Of a stretch of 18,305 bases of DNA, positions 1 through 6,334 are shown piece by piece. This DNA is from Winogradskyella sp. (GTDB lineage: Bacteria > Bacteroidota > Bacteroidia > Flavobacteriales > Flavobacteriaceae), in contig JASBSE010000258.1 of assembly GCA_030149115.1 (NCBI GenBank), positions 1 to 18,305 of the forward strand. Direction: 5' to 3'. The notes under the pieces are model-generated. The model ran no database searches. It was not told the origin of the DNA and saw nothing but the letters and a program-made list of their open reading frames with translations. Position numbers and translations under genes: made by a program. Each line of letters begins with the position of its first letter. Within the stretch, counting starts at the first letter, position 1.

Positions 1-1701
1 TACGCGTTTGTCAATGCTGCTAATTCCCATACCTTTATTGGTTTTGGTAACTTGATTAGGGTTAAACCCTTTACCATTATCTTCTACCATGATATTTATA
101 GTATCGTCATGATTGGTTAAATGGATGGTAACTTCTGTGGCTTCAGCATGTTTTATAACGTTGGTAATGAGCTCTTGGATAATTCTGAACAATGTTAATT
201 CTAAACTATTTTCTAATCGATTATCTAGACCGTGATCAATAACGTCTATCTGTATTTTGTTAGAAGCTGATATTTTTTCAGCCATGTTTTCTACCGCTTT
301 AAGTAAGCCTTGCTTAGCAATAACGCCAGAGTTTTTAGCATGGGCAACAGTGCGTACTTTTTGATAAGCTTCTTCTATGAGCGTGTTTGTTTTTTCAAAA
401 AGTTCAGGTGAGTCTTTATCCTTAAGAGCATTAAAATGTAGTTTAACTGTCGCCATGAGACCGCCTAAATCATCGTGTAGGTCATTAGCAATGCGTTGGC
501 GTTCTTTCTCTTGACCTTCTATCATGGCGTCAATAGCGGTTAATTCTTGCTCTTTTAAAACAGTTGCTAATTTTTGAGATTCTATTTCTTTTTCTTGTTC
601 AGCAAGTTTTTGTTTGCGTTTGGTGTTCTTTTGAATAAGTAAAAATGTAACACTTCCAAACAACAATACTCCTAAAGATCCGAATAGTAAATTGCGATTT
701 TGAATACGTTTAGCTTCACTTTCAAGGTTATCTGCTCTAAGCTTTTCATTATCATATTTTTCTTCAATATTAGCAATAGTTGAATTTTGTTCTTTTAGAT
801 TGATAATGTCTTTTATAGAATCATATTTATACAAATAATCGTAAGCATTGTACCAGTCTTCCATGTAGTAATATGTGGCATCCATATTAGAATAAAGTAT
901 TTTTTTACTTTTTCTGTTGAGTTTTGGTAATTCGAGTTTTTCAGCTTTTCCGTAATATTCAAGAGCTCTTTTATAATCTTTTTTTCTTCTGTATGCGTTT
1001 CCTAGATTATTGAAAATATAAAATTCCGTGTTCAAGTTTTTCGAAACTATTGTATCGCTATAATATATATTGAGTGCATTGTGATAGTAAAAAATTGCAG
1101 AATCTTGATTTTGAAACTTTCTAGAAAATGTTGACCCTATATTTATTGAGATATTGGTTTGCATTTCTGTACTATCTAGTTCTTCTGCAAGTTGTAAGGC
1201 TTTCAAAAAGTAAAATTTTGCAGAATCGCCTTTGCTGCTTTTTAGTTTTTCAACTCCATAATTAGTATAGTATGATGCTAACCACTTTTTTGATTTTGAG
1301 GTTAAAGCATATTTATAAATGGCATTTAAGTAGTTGTCTTTATTAGTGTCAAGATTATTTTGGCTGTCAATTAATAGATAAATCTCTAAATTGATTTTAG
1401 CAATACTTTCTAGGTCTTGTTCTTCTTCAAAAATTTTCAAGGCCTTTTTATAGTAGCTAAGAGCTTTATCTTCATGGTTAAGATTCTCATAGGATTTTCC
1501 AATTATAAAATGAAGTTTTGCAAGCTCTATATTGCCATTACAAACAATCTCATTTTCATCTATTTTAGAGACAAGATCATAAGCCTCAATTTTAAATAAA
1601 GAATCAACTTGTTTAAAAGAAATAGATGTGTTTTCTTGACCATAGGAAAAACTGGATAAGAAAATTAATAATAGAACTATTTGTACCTTAAAACTATCCA
1701 C
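1..1701 (-). CDS. TPR-containing NarX/DegS-type sensor histidine kinase (partial, C-terminus off the left edge)
   Basis: Membrane-bound two-component kinase of the HisKA_3 family, which usually phosphorylates NarL/LuxR-type response regulators. I translated 567 codons from a GTG at 1701. Seen in order: a signal peptide (about 1-21, ending SYGQ); helical TPR-like repeats (about 60-300, with YYKKALKIF and RALEYYGKAEKL); one membrane helix (about 338-356); a coiled linker; the phosphorylation helix ERQRIANDLHDDLGG with H409; the N-box (ELITNVIKHAEA, N514); the G1 box VEDNGKGFN (D541); and the G2 box GMGISS. The last few residues and the stop lie beyond the window. GTG is preferred because no ATG precedes the signal peptide in this frame and the GTG overlaps the upstream gene's last codons, which suggests translational coupling. 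The sensory part is probably periplasmic, with the kinase domain cytoplasmic. The partner regulator is not visible and may lie beyond position 1. The family call is secure; the signal sensed is unknown. Confidence 0.93.
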   Translation of the reverse strand, partial: MDSFKVQIVLLLIFLSSFSYGQENTSISFKQVDSLFKIEAYDLVSKIDENEIVCNGNIELAKLHFIIGKSYENLNHEDKALSYYKKALKIFEEEQDLESIAKINLEIYLLIDSQNNLDTNKDNYLNAIYKYALTSKSKKWLASYYTNYGVEKLKSSKGDSAKFYFLKALQLAEELDSTEMQTNISINIGSTFSRKFQNQDSAIFYYHNALNIYYSDTIVSKNLNTEFYIFNNLGNAYRRKKDYKRALEYYGKAEKLELPKLNRKSKKILYSNMDATYYYMEDWYNAYDYLYKYDSIKDIINLKEQNSTIANIEEKYDNEKLRADNLESEAKRIQNRNLLFGSLGVLLFGSVTFLLIQKNTKRKQKLAEQEKEIESQKLATVLKEQELTAIDAMIEGQEKERQRIANDLHDDLGGLMATVKLHFNALKDKDSPELFEKTNTLIEEAYQKVRTVAHAKNSGVIAKQGLLKAVENMAEKISASNKIQIDVIDHGLDNRLENSLELTLFRIIQELITNVIKHAEATEVTIHLTNHDDTINIMVEDNGKGFNPNQVTKTNKGMGISSIDKRV

Positions 1702-2368
1702 CAGTTATTATATCACCTTCTTGTTCGCGAGGTTTAGTTATAGGGGCAATTTGATCCTTTTCATAAAGCTTTCCTGTTATTAGATTACATTCCATATGAC
1801 TATAATCTAACTCTTGCTTCGCGCAATTTTTGAATGTGGTTTTTTCTCCCTCATCAATAATATCCTCATTAATTACAAAAACTTTTAATTGTTTATCTTT
1901 TAAGTGTTGATTTGATAATCCATCAATTTCTGATATTTTTAAATCGGATACTAGTTTATGGGTTACTGTATCATTTGTATCTAGAGTTCCTCCATTAGAA
2001 ATATGAATAACGATTGCATTAAGATTTCTTTTCTGATTATAATCTGAAACATTAAAAACATTTTTGATTCTCATGTCACTATCAGAATTCGGAATAACAA
2101 CATGTATTTTATCATCATCAATTTTAAAATAGTTTTCATTATCGTTCAATACATGTTTTATGGGATAATTGTCACCTTCTTCAATAGGTTTGTTTTCTTG
2201 ATATGTAGGAACATATGTTAATATATTGACGCCTTCTTCTTTTGCTTGATTAGTAGATTCCTCAGGGCGCATAGAATTTTCTGAGTTTTTTTCTTCTTTT
2301 GGATTATCCTTACAATAGAACAGCGTAAGAGAGGTTAATAGAAATAATGTAAACGAAATCTTCCTCAT
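1694..2368 (-). CDS. Putative lipoprotein of unknown function, cotranscribed with the histidine kinase
   Basis: I do not recognise this 224-residue protein. It begins with a lipoprotein signal peptide: MRK, a hydrophobic stretch, then LFYC with lipidated Cys19. A charged, flexible Lys/Glu/Asn-rich linker follows (about 20-45). The rest looks like a soluble mixed alpha/beta domain (for example KIHVVIPNSDSD and NAIVIHISNGG) with two further cysteines near NCAKQ and MECN that could form a disulfide. It ends in GDIITGG. Its last codons overlap the GTG start of the histidine kinase by 8 nt (1694-1701), so the two are almost certainly one operon. A lipoprotein translated together with a kinase that has a likely periplasmic sensor region could be an accessory or ligand-sensing partner; that is inference from context only. 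Confidence 0.8.
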   Translation of the reverse strand: MRKISFTLFLLTSLTLFYCKDNPKEEKNSENSMRPEESTNQAKEEGVNILTYVPTYQENKPIEEGDNYPIKHVLNDNENYFKIDDDKIHVVIPNSDSDMRIKNVFNVSDYNQKRNLNAIVIHISNGGTLDTNDTVTHKLVSDLKISEIDGLSNQHLKDKQLKVFVINEDIIDEGEKTTFKNCAKQELDYSHMECNLITGKLYEKDQIAPITKPREQEGDIITGG

Positions 2369-2395
2369 TTTCTTTGGTTTTAATGGTTAATAGCT

Positions 2396-2423
2396 CAAAG
2401 ATGCAAAGTAGGAGTACACCAAA
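2396..2423 (-). promoter_or_regulatory. Weak candidate promoter of the lipoprotein-kinase operon
   Basis: On the minus strand CATCTTTG (2396-2403) matches the Bacteroidota -7 consensus TAnnTTTG at all but one base. A TTTG (2420-2423) lies 16 nt upstream, a short spacing for the -33 element. Transcription would start near 2390 and leave a leader of about 20 nt. Confidence 0.35.
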
Positions 2424-2425
2424 AC

Positions 2426-2443
2426 ATACCTAGTACTGGGTAT
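2426..2443. promoter_or_regulatory. NarL-like 7-2-7 palindrome upstream of the kinase operon
   Basis: The sequence ATACCTAGTACTGGGTAT is an 18 bp palindrome with one imperfect pair (T against G). Read as two head-to-head heptamers around a TA spacer it is TACCTAG-TA-CTGGGTA. Each heptamer (TACCTAG and, on the other strand, TACCCAG) matches the NarL consensus TACYYMT in six of seven positions. Its centre lies about 66 nt upstream of the lipoprotein start codon, roughly at -45 from the weak candidate promoter. It may be the site of the regulator partnered with the kinase. Confidence 0.5.
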
Positions 2444-2514
2444 ATTTCTGTTTATAAGTTAAAAAATAATTGCGAATTAATAAGAAAATTAGGTCAAACT
2501 GCCTAAAAAAGAAG

Positions 2515-2700
2515 CTACATCAAAAGAAACTTCACAAAGGCAATCATACCAATGAAGCCAATAAATGCGATAAGAATCCAAACAGTTCCTTTGTAATAGG
2601 CTTTATGAATTTTTAAATCTTTGCGATATTGGTAAGCTACAGCTATAACAAAAGCTATGAAAAATAATATCCCGAAAATCCATTGACCAGTTGTAAACAT
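2515..2700 (-). CDS. Small two-helix membrane protein, hypothetical
   Basis: A 61-residue protein with two hydrophobic helices: one following FTTGQW, then a cytoplasmic-looking basic loop (YQYRKDLKIHKAYYKG), then a second (about 41-60). I recognise this only as a type of small hypothetical membrane protein common in Flavobacteria; its function is unknown. I start it at the ATG at 2700. A TTG at 2718 would add six residues, but that codon lies within a perfect -7 promoter box (2716-2723), so it should not be transcribed. The gene is single, with the mazG-like gene divergent on its upstream side. Confidence 0.75.
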   Translation of the reverse strand: MFTTGQWIFGILFFIAFVIAVAYQYRKDLKIHKAYYKGTVWILIAFIGFIGMIAFVKFLLM

Positions 2701-2715
2701 TAGTGTATTTTTATG

Positions 2716-2723
2716 CAAAAATA
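2716..2723 (-). promoter_or_regulatory. -7 promoter box of the small membrane protein gene
   Basis: TATTTTTG on the minus strand matches TAnnTTTG exactly, 16 nt upstream of the ATG at 2700. TTTG motifs further upstream are spaced poorly (13 and 24 nt), so only the -7 box is supported. Confidence 0.5.
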
Positions 2724-2807
2724 ATTAAAATTAGAGCAAAATCATCACAAATTGATATTGACTAATTTTATATACGTAAAAATAGCAACCTTAGTTTTTT
2801 AGATAAT

Positions 2808-3194
2808 ATGCAAGATAAAATCGATGCTGTAAAAGCATTTCACACAGCTTTTAAAATAGGACACAGAGAAACACCAAAGGCCGATTTAGGAATAGAAAAA
2901 AATATGCTGCGTTACAAGTTAATGCGCGAAGAAAACGAAGAATATCTAGAAGCTGCTAACGATAATGATTTAGTTGAAGTTGCTGATGCACTAGGAGATA
3001 TGCTTTACATACTTTGTGGTACAATTATAGAGCATGGATTACAATATAAAATAGAAGAAGTTTTTGAAGAAATTCAAAGAAGTAATATGAGTAAATTAGG
3101 AGAGGATGGTGAGCCAATTTATCGTGAAGATGGTAAAGTGTTGAAAGGACCAAATTACTTTAAACCAAACATTAAAGAGATTTTAGAATCATAA
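2808..3194 (+). CDS. MazG-like nucleoside triphosphate pyrophosphohydrolase
   Basis: A 128-residue member of the all-alpha NTP pyrophosphatase (MazG/PRA-PH) superfamily, which hydrolyses nucleoside triphosphates or related compounds to the monophosphate and pyrophosphate with Mg2+. The metal-binding signature is visible: REENEEY (E41-E45) in one helix and LVEVADALGDMLY (E57, D60, D64) in the next. The tail (GEPIYREDGKVLKGPNYFKPNI) matches the stand-alone variant sometimes annotated as a phosphoribosyl-ATP pyrophosphohydrolase-like or Cof-like hydrolase. It is shorter than classical two-domain MazG (about 260 residues). A role in cleaning the nucleotide pool is likely, but the substrate cannot be read from sequence. 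It starts at an ATG with no clear Shine-Dalgarno and ends at a strong terminator shared with the convergent ilvE. Confidence 0.85.
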   Translation: MQDKIDAVKAFHTAFKIGHRETPKADLGIEKNMLRYKLMREENEEYLEAANDNDLVEVADALGDMLYILCGTIIEHGLQYKIEEVFEEIQRSNMSKLGEDGEPIYREDGKVLKGPNYFKPNIKEILES

Positions 3195-3202
3195 AAAAAA
3201 AA

Positions 3203-3220
3203 AGCAGCCAACTGGCTGCT
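3203..3220. terminator. Bidirectional intrinsic terminator between the mazG-like gene and ilvE
   Basis: AGCAGCC and GGCTGCT pair around a four-base loop (AACT). A run of A precedes the hairpin and a run of T follows it, so it gives a stem plus U-tract on both strands. It lies just past the stop of the mazG-like gene (3192-3194) and just past the ilvE stop (3225-3227) read on the other strand. Confidence 0.85.
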
Positions 3221-3224
3221 TTTT

Positions 3225-4295
3225 TTATTTTACTTCGTGTCTCCAACCATGTTTATCTTCTGATAAATTATGTTGAATATGCGTGAGTGTCTTTTTAAAT
3301 AAAGAAGCATATGAGTCTTCTAACTGAGGAATTTCAAAAACATCGTCTGCGTGCTCAAATGCAGAAACAGAACTGATAACCGCAGCAGTACCAGCACCAA
3401 AGATTTCTTTTAAGCTTCCGTTTGCGGCTGCTTCTTTAATTTCTTTGACACTTACAGGCCTAACTTCACAATCAATTCCTAAATCTTCAGCAAGCTGTAC
3501 AACACTTTTACGTGTTACACCATCTAAAATTCTATCGCTAGTAGGTGCTGTAATAAGCTTATCTCCAATTCTGAAAAATATGTTCATAGTACCAGCTTCT
3601 TCTAAGTATTTGTGAGTAGAAGCATCTGTCCAGATAATTTGATCAAAACCTTTTTTCTGAGCCAATCCTGTTGGGTAAAATTGTGCAGCATAGTTTCCAG
3701 CAGCTTTGGCAAAACCAACACCACCATCTGCAGAGCGACTAAATTTTTCAGCAAACAATACACGTACAGGCTTGTTGTAATATGCTTTTGCAGGTGAGCA
3801 TATAATCATAAATCTATAAGTTGCTGCTGGTGATGCTGAAATAGCTGGCTCAGTAGCAATAACAAAAGGGCGAATGTATAATGAGTTTCCTAGTCCTGGT
3901 TTTATCCAGTCACTTTCCATTTTTAATAAAGTTTCTAAACCATTAAAGAAATAATTTTCTGGAAATTCAGGTATCGCAAGTCTCGATGCAGATTTATTTA
4001 TTCTATCAAAATTTTGTTTAGGTCTAAACAAAAAGATTTTACCATCATTATCTTTATAGGCTTTCATGCCTTCAAAAACAGCTTGTCCGTAATGAAAAAC
4101 ACGAGCAGAAGGTTCAATCGTCATTGGTTGATAAGGCATTATTTTGGGAGTCTGCCATTTACCATCTTCAAAATCACATACAAACATATGGTCTGTAAAT
4201 ACACGACCAAAAATTAAATTGTCAAAATCAACAGTATTAATTTTTGAATTTTCCGACTTTACTACAACGATTTCGTTAGGGTTAGTTTCTACCAT
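3225..4295 (-). CDS. ilvE: Branched-chain amino acid aminotransferase
   Basis: A 356-residue class IV PLP-dependent aminotransferase. It transfers the amino group between glutamate and the 2-oxo acids of leucine, isoleucine and valine, the last step of their synthesis and the first of their breakdown, in the cytoplasm. Seen: the N-terminal pattern PYQPMTIEPSARVFHYGQAVFEGMKAY; IRPFVIAT; GGVGFAKAAGNYAA with the predicted PLP-binding Lys197; the long signature from GFDQIIWTDAS to YLEEAGTMNIFF; then TAPTSDRILDGVTRKSV and FGAGTAAVISSV. These resemble the longer eukaryote-like branch (BCAT, TIGR01123) rather than E. coli IlvE (about 310 residues). Length is normal. It is transcribed alone, convergent with the mazG-like gene and divergent from the DUF4920 gene. 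Confidence 0.96.
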   Translation of the reverse strand: MVETNPNEIVVVKSENSKINTVDFDNLIFGRVFTDHMFVCDFEDGKWQTPKIMPYQPMTIEPSARVFHYGQAVFEGMKAYKDNDGKIFLFRPKQNFDRINKSASRLAIPEFPENYFFNGLETLLKMESDWIKPGLGNSLYIRPFVIATEPAISASPAATYRFMIICSPAKAYYNKPVRVLFAEKFSRSADGGVGFAKAAGNYAAQFYPTGLAQKKGFDQIIWTDASTHKYLEEAGTMNIFFRIGDKLITAPTSDRILDGVTRKSVVQLAEDLGIDCEVRPVSVKEIKEAAANGSLKEIFGAGTAAVISSVSAFEHADDVFEIPQLEDSYASLFKKTLTHIQHNLSEDKHGWRHEVK

Positions 4296-4318
4296 TAATG
4301 AGGTGTTTTAAATTTGTG

Positions 4319-4326
4319 CAAAAATA
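4319..4326 (-). promoter_or_regulatory. -7 promoter box of ilvE
   Basis: TATTTTTG on the minus strand matches TAnnTTTG exactly, 23 nt upstream of the ilvE ATG (4295). No well-spaced -33 TTTG is evident. Confidence 0.5.
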
Positions 4327-4371
4327 CAAAATCAATGTGGTTAATAAAAGGTAATATTATCTTAAAATTCG

Positions 4372-4379
4372 TAGTTTTG
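4372..4379 (+). promoter_or_regulatory. -7 promoter box of the DUF4920 gene run
   Basis: TAGTTTTG matches TAnnTTTG exactly, 35 nt upstream of the ATG at 4415. It is divergent from the ilvE box, so both promoters share a gap of about 120 nt. No clear -33 element is seen. Confidence 0.5.
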
Positions 4380-4414
4380 TAGTTCTAATATAATCAATAC
4401 CAAATAAATTAATA

Positions 4415-4918
4415 ATGAAAAAAATAGTTTTATTTATTGCAATGGGCTTAGCCTTAGTCTCTTGTAAAAACGAAAAAGAAGTTACAGAAGAGAAGGTGCA
4501 AGAGGTTAAAGATGAGATTGCTTATGCATCTTTCGGAATGGAAATTAATGATGCAGATGCATTAGCTCCTAATCTTATGGTTGAGCATTATGAGGGATTA
4601 AAAGTAGGCGATACTATCAATGCAAAAATGACTGGAAAAATTAATGAAGTATGCTCTAAAAAAGGTTGTTGGATGACTTTAGATATGGGTAACGATAAGG
4701 AAGTTATGGTGCGTTTTAAAGATTACGGTTTCTTTATGCCTTTAAATGCAGAGGGTGAAGTAGTTGTAAATGGTAAAGCCTATGTAGAAGAAACTTCTGT
4801 AGATGAATTAAGACATTACGCAGAGGATGCAGGGAAATCAAAAGAAGAAATTGCTGCAATCACAGAGCCTAAATTTGAATACAAGTTCTTAGCTGATGGT
4901 GTTCTACTTAAACAATAA
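4415..4918 (+). CDS. DUF4920 domain lipoprotein
   Basis: A 167-residue lipoprotein: the signal peptide ends LALVSC (Cys17), followed by a Glu/Lys-rich linker (18-34). The body matches the DUF4920 family: a small beta-rich fold with GKINEVCSKKGCWMTLDMG (Cys80, Cys85), then VMVRFKDYGFFMPL and GEVVVNGKAYVEETSVDELRHYAEDAGKS. The CSKKGCW motif is the hallmark; the two cysteines could bind metal or form a disulfide. No biochemical role is established that I know of. It is probably anchored in the outer membrane on the periplasmic side. It heads a tight run with the heme-site lipoprotein (23 nt overlap) and mnmD. Confidence 0.85.
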   Translation: MKKIVLFIAMGLALVSCKNEKEVTEEKVQEVKDEIAYASFGMEINDADALAPNLMVEHYEGLKVGDTINAKMTGKINEVCSKKGCWMTLDMGNDKEVMVRFKDYGFFMPLNAEGEVVVNGKAYVEETSVDELRHYAEDAGKSKEEIAAITEPKFEYKFLADGVLLKQ

Positions 4919-5351
4919 AGTTTTCGCTTTTGCAGTAATGTTGCTTTTATGTTTCAGTTGTAAAAATGAAACTGAACACAAACCTGTTGAAGAAGAAAAA
5001 AAACAAGAGCTTATAATGTATCAACCTTCTGAGATGGCAAGTCTTATGAATGGCATGTATGCATACAATTTGCAGATACGTCAGCAGATAATAGATGGTG
5101 AAACACCTGTATCAATGCCGTTAGATCTTATGAAATTGCATTCTGCGGATATGAGCAATGGTCATGCCAGAACAGCTGTTTGGAATAGCAAGATAGATGG
5201 CTTTATAGAAGCTCAGCAAACAATTGTAGATACCTTGTCTAATATTGAATTAAAACAGCGTTACAATGCCGCTATCAGCAATTGTTTAGCGTGCCATAAA
5301 ACAGAGTGTACAGGGCCAATTCCTAAGATTAAAAAACTTTTAATTCAGTAG
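4896..5351 (+). CDS. Lipoprotein with a single c-type heme motif (cytochrome c'-like)
   Basis: A 151-residue lipoprotein with Cys22 in CFSC, a charged linker, then a mostly helical domain ending in NCLACHKTEC. CLACH (130-134) is a CxxCH heme c attachment site. A four-helix domain with CxxCH in its last helix suits the cytochrome c' type, but I would not exclude another monoheme cytochrome. It probably carries out electron transfer or ligand binding in the periplasm. The ATG at 4896 lies inside the end of the DUF4920 gene. A GTG one codon later is possible, while the next ATG (4938) would leave too short a signal peptide, so the overlapping start is preferred. The stop is immediately followed by the mnmD start codon. 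Confidence 0.75.
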   Translation: MVFYLNNKVFAFAVMLLLCFSCKNETEHKPVEEEKKQELIMYQPSEMASLMNGMYAYNLQIRQQIIDGETPVSMPLDLMKLHSADMSNGHARTAVWNSKIDGFIEAQQTIVDTLSNIELKQRYNAAISNCLACHKTECTGPIPKIKKLLIQ

Positions 5352-6071
5352 TTGAAGCGAAAAATAATCACCACATCAGATGGTTCTAAAACCATTCAGA
5401 TTGAAGATTGGAATGAACAATACCATTCCATTCATGGTGCTATACAAGAAGCAAATCATGTGTTTATAAAACATGGTTTGCTTTTTTATTTTCAAACCTG
5501 TCATCGCGAACTTGTTCCAAGGTCTCAACCAATCAGCATTCTTGAGATAGGCTTTGGTACAGGGCTTAATGCCTTTCTTACCTTTTTAAAGGCTGAAGAA
5601 CTTCTGCAGCCTATTAATTACGTCGGAGTGGAAGCATATCCTGTAAATGTTGAAGAAATTCAACAACTGAACTATGTTGAATTAATTTCTGAGAAGCACA
5701 AGGCTGAATTTGAGAAAATGCACAGCGTTCCTTGGGAAGAACAGTACAGTATTAGCCCAACCTTTACACTCGAAAAACAAGAAAAATTCTTTAAAGACAT
5801 AACTGACGAAAATAGATTTAATATCATTTATTTTGATGCTTTTGGTGCACGTGTACAGCCAGAACTATGGACAGAAGATATATTCTCTATAATGTACAAA
5901 GCCCTAAAAGATAAAGGTGTTTTAGTTACCTATTCTGCAAAGGGTAGTGTAAGGCGAGCAATGCAAGCTGTTGGCTTTACAGTTGAGCGTCTTCCTGGTC
6001 CACCTGGTAAGAGGGAAATGTTACGAGCACGCAAAATGCGCTCGAAATATTCAGCGAACGTAGAGCGCTAA
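5352..6071 (+). CDS. mnmD: tRNA 5-methylaminomethyl-2-thiouridine methyltransferase, stand-alone MnmD
   Basis: A SAM-dependent methyltransferase that makes the last methylation of mnm5s2U at tRNA wobble position 34, matching the methyltransferase half of E. coli MnmC but without the FAD oxidase half. Seen: the family N-terminus (SDGSKTIQIEDWNEQYHS, HGAIQEANHVFIKHGL), SAM-binding motif ILEIGFGTGLNAFLTF (63-78), and IIYFDAFGARVQPELWTEDIF (158-178), with DAFG near the acceptor site. The start is TTG at 5352, directly after the upstream stop codon. It is chosen because the family usually begins MKR and no upstream start exists in this frame. The last residues (about 228-239, MRSKYSANVER) are encoded by a 28 bp repeat that recurs downstream and look like a late extension. 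Translation is probably coupled to the preceding gene. Confidence 0.9.
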   Translation: MKRKIITTSDGSKTIQIEDWNEQYHSIHGAIQEANHVFIKHGLLFYFQTCHRELVPRSQPISILEIGFGTGLNAFLTFLKAEELLQPINYVGVEAYPVNVEEIQQLNYVELISEKHKAEFEKMHSVPWEEQYSISPTFTLEKQEKFFKDITDENRFNIIYFDAFGARVQPELWTEDIFSIMYKALKDKGVLVTYSAKGSVRRAMQAVGFTVERLPGPPGKREMLRARKMRSKYSANVER

Positions 6072-6111
6072 ATACTTTATGTGAATGCGCTCGTAACATT
6101 CAGCGAACGTA
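6035..6111. repeat. 28 bp direct repeat pair, first copy inside the 3' end of mnmD
   Basis: Copies at 6035-6062 and 6084-6111 share 26 of 28 bases (both read AATGCGCTCG, then ATTCAGCGAACGTA after a four-base variable part). The period is 49 nt. In addition ATGTTACGAGC at 6018-6028, inside mnmD, is the exact reverse complement of 6089-6099 in the second copy, so the transcript could fold across the stop codon. Confidence 0.75.
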
Positions 6112-6134
6112 TTGAATTAAATGGGACTTTACAT

Positions 6135-6210
6135 CACTTCGAGTGATGCCGAAGCATGAGGAATTGTAACGAGAAGCTTTTTGAGTTGAGACGGTTCTCG
6201 ATACTAATTT
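6135..6210. repeat. Dispersed intergenic repeat, copy 1, with an inverted half-copy
   Basis: 6135-6175 carries CACTTCGAGTGAT, a variable middle, then GGAATTGTAACGAGAA, the same order as the copy at 10694-10739. A few bases on, GGTTCTCGATACTAATT (6194-6210) reads on the other strand as AATTAGTATCGAGAACC, an inverted copy of the right half. The rest of the gap from mnmD to the epimerase gene (6072-6334) holds no gene I can support. Confidence 0.55.
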
Positions 6211-6284
6211 ATCTGCGTTCATAACTAAAATTCACCCGAACTAAGATAGAAGACACTAAACGTTAAATCCAAATTAAAGTCGCA

Positions 6285-6313
6285 TTGATGGCTTACTTCA
6301 TATCGTACCTTTG
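6285..6313 (+). promoter_or_regulatory. Promoter of the SDR epimerase gene
   Basis: TACCTTTG (6306-6313) matches TAnnTTTG exactly. A TTG (6285-6287) lies 18 nt upstream as the -33 element. The ATG at 6335 follows 21 nt after the box. Confidence 0.6.
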
Positions 6314-6334
6314 TTGTAAGAAAAAGAAAAAGCA

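Noticed and set aside
1417..1599. A 60-codon plus-strand reading frame near the left end
   Set aside because: It is antisense to the TPR region of the sensor kinase, whose frame is open for 567 codons; its Phe/Lys/Ile-rich translation is what reverse-complement AT-rich coding sequence gives.
2701..2718. A TTG start giving six more residues to the small membrane protein
   Set aside because: The codon overlaps the -7 promoter box at 2716-2723, and an ATG at 2700 gives a natural start.
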